From assembly GCA_009841335.1 (NCBI GenBank), contig VXLY01000090.1:1-54291 (forward strand): a stretch of 54,291 nucleotides of DNA, read 5' to 3'. Made by a program: the position numbers and the translations under genes. Under the pieces are notes generated by a model, which worked only from the letters and a program-made list of their open reading frames with translations, had not been told where the DNA came from and searched no databases. This stretch comes from Rhodothermaceae bacterium (GTDB lineage Bacteria; Bacteroidota; Rhodothermia; Rhodothermales; Bin80). Below, one piece after another: positions 8,099-17,359 of this stretch. Numbering within the stretch: the stretch's first letter is position 1; each line of letters begins with the position of its first letter.

Positions 8099-11000
8099 AT
8101 GAGCAAAATAAAGACCCGATTCTCATTTATAGCGTTCGCGGGGGTTTTCCTCGGTCTCATTCCTTTGTGGAATCCATCACCCGCCCAGGCGCAGTGGAAG
8201 ACACTCTTTGATGGCTCATCTTTGGACGGATGGTATCAGGCAGGACCAGGTCAGTTCGTATTGGAGCCTGATGGGTCCATGATCAGCGAAGGTGGAATGG
8301 GCCTCTTCTATTACAGTAAGGAATCGTTTCGTGATTTTGAATTGGAACTGGAATGGAAATCAAACAAGACAACAGCAAACAGTGGAGTTTTCGTTCGATT
8401 TCCAAAGACCGATGACCCTTGGGTAGCCGTCGACGAAGGCTATGAAATCCAGATAGACGACAGTCGAGATCCTGACCACAAGACGGGCAGCATTTTCGCA
8501 ATAAGTAAAGCATTCCGCTCAAATCCACTGCCGGCAGGCGAATGGAACAAGTTCCGTATACGCGTAACTGGGCACCGGTACGAAGTATGGCATAATGATG
8601 TTAAGGTCAACGACTATATGGGGAATCGTGGACGGGAAGGTTTTATTGGCCTTCAGAATCATGATAACGGCTCACGTGTGGCTTTCAGGAACGTAAAGGT
8701 CCGCCCCATTGAAGAGGACGTCTACGAGTCTCTGGCTGAACTTCTGGCAACACCTGAGACGTATGAGCCGATACGGGTGCTGATGGTAACTGCAACCCAT
8801 GGTTTTAGGCATGGCGCTGCAATTGAGGCTCAGAAGGAAGTTATGATGGCATTAAACCAAACCACAGAGCTCCAGGTGGATACAACCGAAGATGTCAGCA
8901 TGCTGCGGCCGGAAGTACTGGATAATTACGATGTACTGTTCCTAGCTAACTCGACGCTTCGTGTTCCGCCTCAAGAGGGAGCCCCGGAACCGGAACCGAC
9001 CGCAACTATGGCCGAGGGCACACTGGCAAATTTCGACCTCAAGCTCATGGTGCCCGACAACGAAATCCAAGGCAAGGTTGCCATTAGCGAGGCCCCGGAT
9101 TCGCTCGTCGGAATGGTCAAGTTCAACATATTTCCTGATCCAGCAAGCCTGTTCGGTGTTTGGCTAGATGCAGATTCTCTCTCTTTCATGTGGGATACCG
9201 GGGGGATGGGGGTAGCATCCGCTGTGCTTCATATCGACGGCGATTCGTTGAGCGGACTGATGTCTCTTGGAGAAATGCAGGTGCCGCTTTCAGGCATTCC
9301 TAGTGAACCTGAACCCATCAATTATTCCATAACAATCACTACCCCACAGGCTCCGTTGGGTGCTCAACTGACACTGGGAGGGGCTTCAAGTACAATTACT
9401 TTTCCAGATGGCGCACTGCCAATAAATGATCTCTTGCTTGCGGGAGATTCAGTTACGTTCCACTTTAACATTGAACAATTCGGTGATTTCTACGCCGCAG
9501 GGATTATTCAGGGTGATAGTATCCGTGGTGCGCTTGGGAGTGATTATGGTGAGTTGCCGTTTGAAGGATCCAGGCAAATAGGCGAACCAGAACATGAGGG
9601 AGAGACCCTTGAACCGGCGCAGCTTGATGCCATCCTTTCATTTCTGGCCCAAGGGAATGGAATTGCAATAGCGCACGCTGGACTTGATGCACTTTACAAT
9701 TCGCCGGAATACCGCGAAATGGCTGGAGGAGGTCTGTTTGAAAGCCATCCCTGGACGCAAAGCGTTCGTATTACGGTGGAAGATCCGCATACACCTGCAA
9801 CACGCCATTTGAGAGAAGATCTGTGGGTGCATGAAGAGATTTATGTACTTGATGTCAATCCTCGCTGGAATGCACGAGTACTCCTGTCTCTGGATACTGA
9901 AACCGTTGAATTGACGGAAGCATCTGCAGGAACAGAGCGAAACGACTACCCCATAAGCTGGATACGCACGCATAATGGTGGTCGTGTGTTTGCCACAGGA
10001 CTCGGACACTTTGCGGATACCTGGAGAACCCCCGCATTCCTTGAGCATATTGTTCAGGGCATACGTATGGTAGCGGGGCGTACAGATGCAAATTTCTCGG
10101 GACACCGGGTTAAGGAAGTAATTGCTGACAATGTTTGGCCGGACGATATCGCTGTAGATGAACAGGGTGATGTATGGATTGCGGAGCTTCGAGGCAAAGT
10201 GCATCATTATGATGCACAAAGTGGCGAGGTAAGGCAGATTGCCCACTTACAAACGACAGATCCAACGAACGTTGAACACGGCTTGTATGGAATTGAGGTA
10301 GATCCTGATTTTTACGACGGGTCGCCGTATGTGTATATCTACTATGCAGAACTGCATACTTTCATCAACACCCTTTCACGCTTCATCTATGAGGACGGCC
10401 GAATAAACCTTGAATCGGAGCATGTTCTCCTGCGCGTACCGACTGAGCCTCAATGCTGCCATCAAGGGGGTGATCTTGAATGGGGACCCGATTCTACGCT
10501 CTATCTCTCAACCGGGGATACCGGTATGTCTGAGGTGCGGCCTGGATGGAAGATGTCAGAAGAGCAGCTAGCTGCATTTATTGACACACATGCGCTGAAC
10601 GATTACCATTGGGCCCGTCTGGTGGATTCCGAACGATCCGCACAGAATCTACAGGATCTACGCGGAAAAATTTTAAGGATTAACAGAAATGGAACGATTC
10701 CCCAAGACAATCCTTTTTTCGGCAAACCAGGTGTACGCTGGGAGATTTATGCATATGGCCTACGCAACCCTTATCGTTTCAAAGTAGACCATGAAACCGG
10801 TGCACTCTACATAGGTGTGGTGGGCCCGGATGCTTCCTTTGACTACGATGAGTACAACATTTCTGCCAGTGGAGGGGAAAATTTCGGGTGGCCACGTACA
10901 CTTGGGAAGCTCTTCTACAATGAGTGGACACCAGAATTAATACCTGATTTTGTACCGCCCTTTTGGGAGTACACCTACGAACATGGTGGACGTTCAGCTA

Positions 11001-11599
11001 CTGTTGGACCGATCTACCGCTCTACTGGCCAATATGCATTTGGCGAAAACTTCCAAAACAAAGTATTTGTGTTTGATTGGGCCAGACGCTGGATTAAATA
11101 TGGAGAGCTCGTTGATGGAACTTTTGAAAGCGATCAGGAAGAAGATGTGCGCATTGATGTTCCCAATATTCAGATCCCGGCAAAGCACTTGGTCAACATT
11201 AAAACATTCGATACGCTACGGGGCACCTCCCCCATCTCCATGGAAATGGGACCCGATGGAAGCATATACGTGGCTGAATTTGATGGCTTCTGGGATGCTG
11301 GGCCAGATGCAAAAGTGACACGTTATCGCTGGATTGGAGGGAATCGTGCTCCACTTGGTAAAGCAGAAATAAGGACTGATGCCAACCAGACCAACCTGCT
11401 TCATTTCGACGGGATGGCAATCGTGGATCCCGATGGGGATGCCTTAGAATACCACTGGTCCTTTGGAGATGGCAATGAGGCAAAGGCACAAAATGTATCG
11501 CATGCGTATGACGCTCCTGGCGAGTACCACATCGTGTTAGAGGTTACAGACATTCATGGCGCTTCCAGTGTGACGAGGTGGGATTGGAAGGTTGAATAA
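8099..11599 (+). CDS. Giant secreted fusion: DUF1080, split ThuA, glucose/sorbosone dehydrogenase, PKD
   Basis: A secreted protein of about 1166 residues. The ATG at 8099 starts a good signal peptide ending AQAQ; an in-frame TTG at 8090 is the alternative. Domain order by base: DUF1080 (3-keto-disaccharide hydrolase type, WKTLFDGSSLDGW) about 8190-8716; first half of a ThuA-like fold (RVLMVTATHGFRHGAAI) about 8770-8985; an inserted pair of similar beta units 8986-9607; the second ThuA half (NGIAIAHAGLDAL to MVAGR) 9608-10080; a GSDH-type beta-propeller (LYGIEVDPDFYDGSPYVYIYY, HQGGDLEWGPDSTLYLSTGDT, YAYGLRNPYRF) about 10100-11340; and a C-terminal PKD domain (DGDALEYHWSFGDGNEA). It probably processes oxidised sugars outside the inner membrane, with the next gene's cytochrome c as a possible electron acceptor. 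Confidence 0.85.
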   Translation: MSKIKTRFSFIAFAGVFLGLIPLWNPSPAQAQWKTLFDGSSLDGWYQAGPGQFVLEPDGSMISEGGMGLFYYSKESFRDFELELEWKSNKTTANSGVFVRFPKTDDPWVAVDEGYEIQIDDSRDPDHKTGSIFAISKAFRSNPLPAGEWNKFRIRVTGHRYEVWHNDVKVNDYMGNRGREGFIGLQNHDNGSRVAFRNVKVRPIEEDVYESLAELLATPETYEPIRVLMVTATHGFRHGAAIEAQKEVMMALNQTTELQVDTTEDVSMLRPEVLDNYDVLFLANSTLRVPPQEGAPEPEPTATMAEGTLANFDLKLMVPDNEIQGKVAISEAPDSLVGMVKFNIFPDPASLFGVWLDADSLSFMWDTGGMGVASAVLHIDGDSLSGLMSLGEMQVPLSGIPSEPEPINYSITITTPQAPLGAQLTLGGASSTITFPDGALPINDLLLAGDSVTFHFNIEQFGDFYAAGIIQGDSIRGALGSDYGELPFEGSRQIGEPEHEGETLEPAQLDAILSFLAQGNGIAIAHAGLDALYNSPEYREMAGGGLFESHPWTQSVRITVEDPHTPATRHLREDLWVHEEIYVLDVNPRWNARVLLSLDTETVELTEASAGTERNDYPISWIRTHNGGRVFATGLGHFADTWRTPAFLEHIVQGIRMVAGRTDANFSGHRVKEVIADNVWPDDIAVDEQGDVWIAELRGKVHHYDAQSGEVRQIAHLQTTDPTNVEHGLYGIEVDPDFYDGSPYVYIYYAELHTFINTLSRFIYEDGRINLESEHVLLRVPTEPQCCHQGGDLEWGPDSTLYLSTGDTGMSEVRPGWKMSEEQLAAFIDTHALNDYHWARLVDSERSAQNLQDLRGKILRINRNGTIPQDNPFFGKPGVRWEIYAYGLRNPYRFKVDHETGALYIGVVGPDASFDYDEYNISASGGENFGWPRTLGKLFYNEWTPELIPDFVPPFWEYTYEHGGRSATVGPIYRSTGQYAFGENFQNKVFVFDWARRWIKYGELVDGTFESDQEEDVRIDVPNIQIPAKHLVNIKTFDTLRGTSPISMEMGPDGSIYVAEFDGFWDAGPDAKVTRYRWIGGNRAPLGKAEIRTDANQTNLLHFDGMAIVDPDGDALEYHWSFGDGNEAKAQNVSHAYDAPGEYHIVLEVTDIHGASSVTRWDWKVE

Positions 11600-11620
11600 G
11601 GCTCATACTCTTCTGTCTTC

Positions 11621-12148
11621 ATGGATTTCAAAAAAGCAATTCATCTTTTCGGTATTGGAGTTCTGCTCTCCGGATTGATCATAAACAAGAGTGCAGCACA
11701 AGGTTCTTCCAGCGTGGATGGGGAACAACTCTACCTCAGTCGCTGCATGTCTTGTCACCAAGTTGATGGTAATGGTATCGCGGGAGTATTTCCTCCATTG
11801 AACGAGATTGACTGGGTTACAGGGGATAAGGGTCGACTGATTCGAATCACGCTGGATGGTGCTGTTGGAGAATACGAGATCGGAGGTGTGATTTACACTG
11901 GCGCGATGCCCCCTTGGAAGAATTTTCTGAATGACCAAGAGATGGCTGCCCTACTAACCTACATTCGGAGTGCATGGGATAATGATGCTTCGAGAGTTAC
12001 CGAGGATGAGGTTCGTCTCGTACGAGAGGCCAGCAAAGGCAGAAATCAAGCCTGGACGGCCGAAGAGTTGGCAGATGAGGCTAATCAGGGTATTCCAGGT
12101 TCTTTCGGATTTCTACTGACCCCACGCGATACAACAAAATCAAATTGA
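11621..12148 (+). CDS. Secreted monohaem cytochrome c
   Basis: A 175-residue exported class I cytochrome c. The N-terminus is a signal peptide ending near KSAAQ. The haem attachment motif is CMSCH, with cysteines at residues 42 and 45 and the axial His at 46. The motif GAMPPWKNFL about 60 residues later supplies the likely Met ligand. The fold is of the cbb3-subunit/quinoprotein-partner type (GNGIAGVFPPL). The C-terminal tail of about 45 residues is charged. It starts 21 bases after the GSDH-containing fusion gene and 13 bases before the first lactonase gene. The natural inference is that it accepts electrons from the dehydrogenases of this cluster. Confidence 0.88.
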   Translation: MDFKKAIHLFGIGVLLSGLIINKSAAQGSSSVDGEQLYLSRCMSCHQVDGNGIAGVFPPLNEIDWVTGDKGRLIRITLDGAVGEYEIGGVIYTGAMPPWKNFLNDQEMAALLTYIRSAWDNDASRVTEDEVRLVREASKGRNQAWTAEELADEANQGIPGSFGFLLTPRDTTKSN

Positions 12149-12161
12149 GGAATATTTTAAC

Positions 12162-13157
12162 ATGCTGCGACCATTCTTTATTCTGCTGTGCCTGACAATA
12201 AGTCAAGCGCCTGTGACTTTTGGACAACAACTGATCGGATCAGTTGAGGTGCACGATGAAGCCTTGGCATCACTGATAAATCCAGATGAACAATTAGAGG
12301 TTCTGGCCGAAGGATTTGAGTGGTCTGAAGGGCCAGTTTGGGTGAGTGATGGCGAGTTTTTACTCTTTTCTGACGTTTGGACTAATCGAATTTACCGTTG
12401 GAAGGAGGGAGAAACAGCGGAGGTATTCTTGGAGCCATCGGGCTACACAGGTCCGCCCAGAGAGGGGCGCGTAGGCGGATCTAATGGACTCACATTGGAT
12501 TCGGAAGGTAGACTGGTAATGGTACAGCACAGCGACCGTCGTATTGCGCGATTGAGTGGCTCCCTAACAGATCCAGAGCCCGTGTACGATTCAGTCACCG
12601 ATCTGTACGAAGGTAAACGATACAACAGCCCCAACGATTTGGTCTATCACTCCAACGGGACATTGTATTTCACGGATCCTCCCTACGGACAGGACCGAGA
12701 ACTGGATTTTCAAGGTGTATACAGCGTTACGCCGGAGGGCACTGTTAGGCTGCTTGAAGCGGGGATGAGTCGACCAAATGGATTAGCTTTCTCACCAGAT
12801 GAGAGCATCTTGTATGTCGCAAATTCAGATCCAGAGCATCTCTTCCTGATGGCTTACGATGTGTTGCCCGATGGTGGGCTAGACAATGGGCGCGTCTTTT
12901 TCGACGGTACCAGCCTTATGGAGGATGGATTGCAGGGAATGCATGATGGTCTAAAGGTGGACCAGGATGGAAACATATTTACAACGGGACCGGGGGGAGT
13001 TCTGGTTCTAAGCCCGGAGGGCGTTCATCTCGGCACGATCCATACGACCCAGCGCACGGCTAATTGTGCTTTTGGAAACGATGGCAGTATGCTCTACATC
13101 ACGGCTCATAGCTTTCTATTACGCATCCCATTGTTGACGAGAGGGACTACTCCGTAA
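12162..13157 (+). CDS. Secreted SMP-30/gluconolactonase-family protein, copy 1
   Basis: A 331-residue protein with a Sec signal peptide (ending FGQQ) and a six-bladed SMP-30/gluconolactonase propeller. The metal-site motifs are present: Glu in WSEGPVW, Asn in YNSPNDLVY, Asn in RPNGLAFSPDE and Asp in HDGLKVDQDGN. The family reaction is hydrolysis of aldonolactones, which fits lactones made by the neighbouring quinoprotein dehydrogenases. It is a close paralogue of the next gene. This copy lacks about eight residues after TDPPYG that the next copy has (the segment around FRMSDPAK). Its start at 12162 is preceded by GAGGAATATTTTAAC. Confidence 0.87.
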   Translation: MLRPFFILLCLTISQAPVTFGQQLIGSVEVHDEALASLINPDEQLEVLAEGFEWSEGPVWVSDGEFLLFSDVWTNRIYRWKEGETAEVFLEPSGYTGPPREGRVGGSNGLTLDSEGRLVMVQHSDRRIARLSGSLTDPEPVYDSVTDLYEGKRYNSPNDLVYHSNGTLYFTDPPYGQDRELDFQGVYSVTPEGTVRLLEAGMSRPNGLAFSPDESILYVANSDPEHLFLMAYDVLPDGGLDNGRVFFDGTSLMEDGLQGMHDGLKVDQDGNIFTTGPGGVLVLSPEGVHLGTIHTTQRTANCAFGNDGSMLYITAHSFLLRIPLLTRGTTP

Positions 13158-13284
13158 CTCATTTCAGATGCAGGATCAGGGAGCCACTCTTTATTGAGCG
13201 ACTCGTACCATATGAATGGTCAGTTCGCAATCGCGATACATAGTACGGGAAACCCAAAGCAATTCAGGACTGATCTCCGAGGAT

Positions 13285-14376
13285 ATGATTTCCAGTAATA
13301 ACAAATCAAAAATGCGCCATACTTCCGTCGTTCTTGTGCTGTTGTTGGCAATGTGTCAGACGGCTCCCCCAGATGAAACTCAGGAAGAAACACCCACTAA
13401 CTCAGACCAAGCCATGTCTCCGACGAGATTAATCGGGTCGGTTCAAGTACTAGATGAAACGCTTACGTCCCTGGTTGCCCCAGATGCACAGTTAGAGGTT
13501 CTGGCTGAAGGTTTTGATTGGTCAGAAGGCCCCGTATGGGTAAGCAATGGCGGATTCTTGCTCTTTTCAGATGTACCTACTAACAGAATCTATAAATGGA
13601 TCGAGGGTAGCGAGGTCAGTGTGTTTTTGGAACCGTCGGGTTATACGGGTACTGTGGAAAGAGGGGGTGAGACTGGATCTAACGGGCTAACGCTGGATTC
13701 CGAAGGCCATCTGATCATTGCACAGCATGGGGACCGCCGGGTTGCCCGGCTGAGTACATCTGTTTTGGAACCGCAGCCTGTGTTTGAGACGATCACGGAG
13801 CAGTACGACGGCAAACGATACAACAGTCCCAATGACTTGGTTTATCGCTCTGACGGAACGCTGTATTTCACAGATCCGCCCTATGGACTCGAGTTCAGAA
13901 TGTCTGATCCGGCCAAAGAGCTGGATTTTCAAGGCGTGTACAGTGTTAGCCCAAATGGTACTGTCCAGCTCCTCGAGTCAACAATGAGCAGGCCCAACGG
14001 ATTGGCCTTTTCACCAGACGAGAGCACGCTTTATGTTGCTAATTCAGACCCAGAGCGCGCTATCTGGATGGCTTACGATGTTCTGCCAGACGGCGGTGTA
14101 AGCAACGGACGTGTGTTTTTTGATGCAACCGAACTGGTCGAGCAAGGCCATCCCGGTTTACCCGATGGACTGAAAGTAGATGAGAAAGGCAATTTATTCG
14201 CAACCGGGCCGGGAGGTGTACTTATCATCAGCCCAGAGGGCGTACATCTTGGTACGATCAGTACGACACAGGCCACTGCCAACTGCGCTTTTGGAGGGGA
14301 TGGTAGCCTGTTATACATCACAGCAGACATGCTCCTTTTGCGTATCCAGCTACTAACCAAGGGTGCAATTCTCTAA
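13285..14376 (+). CDS. SMP-30/gluconolactonase-family lipoprotein, copy 2
   Basis: The tandem paralogue of the preceding gene, with the same propeller and metal-site motifs (WSEGPVW, YNSPNDLVY, RPNGLAFSPDE, PDGLKVDEKGN). Three in-frame ATGs are possible (13216, 13285, 13312). I favour 13285 or 13312, because both place the hydrophobic segment VVLVLLLAMC near the N-terminus. That Cys, in a weak lipobox, and the acidic linker after it suggest an anchored lipoprotein, whereas copy 1 looks freely secreted. This copy keeps the DPAKELDFQGVYS segment typical of the family. Two related lactonases in different locations may act on different lactones or at different envelope positions; this is inference. 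Confidence 0.82.
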   Translation: MISSNNKSKMRHTSVVLVLLLAMCQTAPPDETQEETPTNSDQAMSPTRLIGSVQVLDETLTSLVAPDAQLEVLAEGFDWSEGPVWVSNGGFLLFSDVPTNRIYKWIEGSEVSVFLEPSGYTGTVERGGETGSNGLTLDSEGHLIIAQHGDRRVARLSTSVLEPQPVFETITEQYDGKRYNSPNDLVYRSDGTLYFTDPPYGLEFRMSDPAKELDFQGVYSVSPNGTVQLLESTMSRPNGLAFSPDESTLYVANSDPERAIWMAYDVLPDGGVSNGRVFFDATELVEQGHPGLPDGLKVDEKGNLFATGPGGVLIISPEGVHLGTISTTQATANCAFGGDGSLLYITADMLLLRIQLLTKGAIL

Positions 14377-14487
14377 TCTGCCGACCATACGTGGTTAGTG
14401 TCGTGTAGGATATGCTGAGCCTCTGCTACCAGCTGTTATCCCCGAACGGTTCAATTAATTCTGGGAGGTACTAAAATCACTACACCA

Positions 14488-15150
14488 TTGGTCGCTGTAA
14501 TATTTGACATGGACGGAGTTCTTGTTAATTCCGAACCGTTGCACGAAAAGGCGCAGGACATTGTCTGTCGACGATTCGGGCTGGATGTGCCAAAATCAAT
14601 CTCTCCTATATTCAAGGGCTGGACAGAAGATCGTGTGTACGAGTATATCGCTAAACACTTTGGTACAGGTTCAACCACGGTTGAGGCGCTTATACAAGCC
14701 AAACATGCCGCATTTGCGAGCCTTGTGGATGAACTTGAACTCATATCGGGCGCAGCAAAGCTTTTAAAAGAACTATCCGACCTGAATATTCCCCTGGGTC
14801 TGGTTACCTCTGCTACTCGGGCCGACCAGGAAAGAGCATTTACAAAATTTGGTTTATTTCCCTATTTCTCATCGGTAACGACAGTTGAAGATGTTACCGA
14901 GGCAAAGCCTCATCCACAACCATTTTTGACTGGCGCTGAGCGCTTGGGGGTCAGGCCTGAAGAGTGTATCGTTGTTGAGGATTCCAAGTATGGAGTGGTC
15001 AGTGCATTACGTGCGGGATGTTACGTCTTGGGGCTAGCGACAACATTTTCGTGTGATGCATTGGATGATGCCGGTGCACATGCAGTTTTTGATTCGATTG
15101 AAAAAATTGAACCACATATAAAGGAGCTACTCAGCCTGGCAGTTTCATAG
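14488..15150 (+). CDS. HAD-superfamily phosphatase/phosphomutase, beta-phosphoglucomutase-like
   Basis: A cytoplasmic HAD enzyme of about 220 residues. Motif I is FDMDGVLVNSEPLH near residue 6 (the second Asp serves as acid/base in the phosphoglucomutase branch), motif II is LVTSATRAD, and motifs III/IV are AKPHPQPFL and VVEDSKYGVVSALRAG. A helical cap lies between motifs I and II. It resembles beta-phosphoglucomutase and sugar-phosphate phosphatases. The start is unclear. TTG at 14488 is the first standard codon, but the strong GGGAGGT at 14463-14469 sits 6 bases before an ATC at 14476 and is too far from the TTG. It probably handles a sugar phosphate from the surrounding pathway. Confidence 0.85.
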   Translation: MVAVIFDMDGVLVNSEPLHEKAQDIVCRRFGLDVPKSISPIFKGWTEDRVYEYIAKHFGTGSTTVEALIQAKHAAFASLVDELELISGAAKLLKELSDLNIPLGLVTSATRADQERAFTKFGLFPYFSSVTTVEDVTEAKPHPQPFLTGAERLGVRPEECIVVEDSKYGVVSALRAGCYVLGLATTFSCDALDDAGAHAVFDSIEKIEPHIKELLSLAVS

Positions 15151-15211
15151 CTTCTCGGCGTTCCGTGAGCCATCCCTTACTTTTATTTTTTGAGACCAAC
15201 AAGTTTAATAA

Positions 15212-17359
15212 ATGAGACGTACGACGATCTTGCTTACTGTTGTGACTTTATGTAGCTGTACAACCTACCGAAATCCATCAAACACCGGCGATCCATATAC
15301 CGATTGGGCCGTCTACCTGGGGGACGCTACAAGTAGCCACTACAGTACTCTTGATCAGATCAATCGAAGTAATGTCGCTGACCTGACGTTGGCTTGGACC
15401 TATAAATCCGGTGATGCCGACAGCACAGGCCGTACTCAGATTCAGTGTAATCCAATTATTATAGATTCTACGTTGTATGCTACTTCACCTGGATTAAAAG
15501 CTATTGCCCTTGATGCCACCACCGGACGAGAAATATGGCGTTTTGACCCATTTGAAGCCGGAGCTGTAGATGAAGGACGCGGCATCAACCGAGGAGTAAG
15601 TTACTGGCGTGGTGATGATCAGCACGCGGCACGAATCCTCTATTCGGCAGGATCCAGGCTATTTGCATTGGATGCATCAACCGGAATACCGATCAACTCG
15701 TTTGGCGAAGAAGGATCTGTAGATTTGCGTGACGGTCTGGATCGCGACGTTGCGGGTTTATCCGTAACAGCACGAACACCGGGTATCATTCATAAGCATC
15801 TACTGATCCAAGGCACATCTATATCTGAGGGAATACGCTCTGCACCAGGCCATATTCGGGCTTACGATGTGCGCACAGGAGAGCTGGTATGGATCTTCCA
15901 TACAATCCCCCACCCTGGTGAATTTGGATATGAGACATGGCCTCCCAATGCATACTTGTACAGTGGGGGTGCCAACGCGTGGAGTGGATTGAGTCTGGAT
16001 GAAGAGCGTGGAACCGTCTTCCTTCCCACGGGATCGGCAGCTTTTGATTTTTGGGGCGGTAACCGTATTGGTGAAAACCTATTTGCCAATTCTGTACTTG
16101 CGCTTGACGCCATGACAGGTGAGCGCAAATGGCACTTTCAGATAGTGCATCATGATATTTGGGATCGTGATCTCCCAGCTGCCCCTAACCTTGTGACGGT
16201 AGAACGTGATGGTCGCCACATTGAAGCTGTCGCACAGGTCACAAAAAGCGGGCATGTATTTCTTCTTGACCGGGACACTGGAATTCCTCTTTTTCCTGTA
16301 GAAGAGCGCCCATTCCCGCCCTCAGATCTGGAGGGTGAACAAGCCTGGCCAACTCAACCGATCCCGCTGAAACCTCCCCCGTTTGCACGTCAGAAATTTG
16401 ATGAGGAAGATGTAACCAACATCTCACAGGAATCTCATGACTATGTGCTGGAGCGTCTCAGGCAAGTTCGTTCTGATGGCCAGTTCGTACCGCCTAGCAT
16501 ACAGGGGACTATCATTTACCCGGGATTTGACGGGGGAGCTGAATGGGGTGGTGCCGGCTACGATCCAACCACGGGTGTGCTGTATGTCAACAGTAACGAA
16601 ATGGCCTGGATTCTCACGATGGTCCCATTGAACCCGGATGGAGCAACGACAGGGAAAGGTCTATATGCCCGTTATTGTGCAGGCTGCCACGGAACTGGAC
16701 TGGAAGGTTCTCCAACCGGCGACATGCCAGCTTTGACTGGATTGGAATCCCGGATGACAAGAGATGCTGTGAGTGAACAGATTGCCCGGGGTATTGGCTT
16801 TATGCCATCCTTTGGTTTTCTTGAGTCAGGCGAGGTGTCTGCAATCGTAGACTTTCTTTTTGGAGAAGACGAGGAAACTTTAATTGAGCTGGAAGAAGAC
16901 GATGCCGAGCTAAGCGCATTTTTTGCAGGCTCCCCATATGGGCATACCGGATACAATAGATTTTTTGATCAGGACGGATACCCGGCGGTCAAACCTCCCT
17001 GGGGCACGCTAAATGCGATAAATCTGAATACCGGCACAATTGTCTGGACTGTGCCGCTGGGAGAATTCGCGGAATTGACGGCCCGGGGGGTCCCACAAAC
17101 TGGCACAGAAAACTACGGTGGACCTGTGGTTACTTCTGGTGGTCTGCTATTTATTGCGGCCAGTAAAGATGAGCGGTTTCGAGCCTTTGACAAGGAAAAT
17201 GGTGCCGTGCTATGGGAAACACAACTGCCAGCAGGTGGCTATGCGACGCCGGCCACTTACGAAGTTAGAGGAAAGCAGTACGTAGTTATCGCCGCAGGAG
17301 GAGGGAAAATGGGCACAAAATCGGGAGATGCTTACTTGGCATTTGCGCTGCCTGACTGA
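15212..17359 (+). CDS. PQQ-dependent dehydrogenase lipoprotein with internal cytochrome c domain
   Basis: A 715-residue quinoprotein. The N-terminus MRRTTILLTVVTLCSC is a lipoprotein signal. The eight-bladed PQQ propeller starts with DWAVYLGDATSSHYSTLDQI and contains family motifs such as PNLVTV, KSGHVFLLDRDTG, and near the end ENYGGPVVTSGGLLFIAAS and GGYATPATYEVRGKQYVVIAAGGG. A cytochrome c domain is inserted before the last blades: CAGCH at residues 489-493 and a likely Met ligand in GFMPSFGFL. This arrangement resembles glucose or alcohol quinoproteins that pass electrons internally from PQQ to haem. PQQ biosynthesis genes are not in the window. The substrate is probably a sugar or alcohol, and the lactonases upstream fit a lactone product. 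Confidence 0.9.
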   Translation: MRRTTILLTVVTLCSCTTYRNPSNTGDPYTDWAVYLGDATSSHYSTLDQINRSNVADLTLAWTYKSGDADSTGRTQIQCNPIIIDSTLYATSPGLKAIALDATTGREIWRFDPFEAGAVDEGRGINRGVSYWRGDDQHAARILYSAGSRLFALDASTGIPINSFGEEGSVDLRDGLDRDVAGLSVTARTPGIIHKHLLIQGTSISEGIRSAPGHIRAYDVRTGELVWIFHTIPHPGEFGYETWPPNAYLYSGGANAWSGLSLDEERGTVFLPTGSAAFDFWGGNRIGENLFANSVLALDAMTGERKWHFQIVHHDIWDRDLPAAPNLVTVERDGRHIEAVAQVTKSGHVFLLDRDTGIPLFPVEERPFPPSDLEGEQAWPTQPIPLKPPPFARQKFDEEDVTNISQESHDYVLERLRQVRSDGQFVPPSIQGTIIYPGFDGGAEWGGAGYDPTTGVLYVNSNEMAWILTMVPLNPDGATTGKGLYARYCAGCHGTGLEGSPTGDMPALTGLESRMTRDAVSEQIARGIGFMPSFGFLESGEVSAIVDFLFGEDEETLIELEEDDAELSAFFAGSPYGHTGYNRFFDQDGYPAVKPPWGTLNAINLNTGTIVWTVPLGEFAELTARGVPQTGTENYGGPVVTSGGLLFIAASKDERFRAFDKENGAVLWETQLPAGGYATPATYEVRGKQYVVIAAGGGKMGTKSGDAYLAFALPD

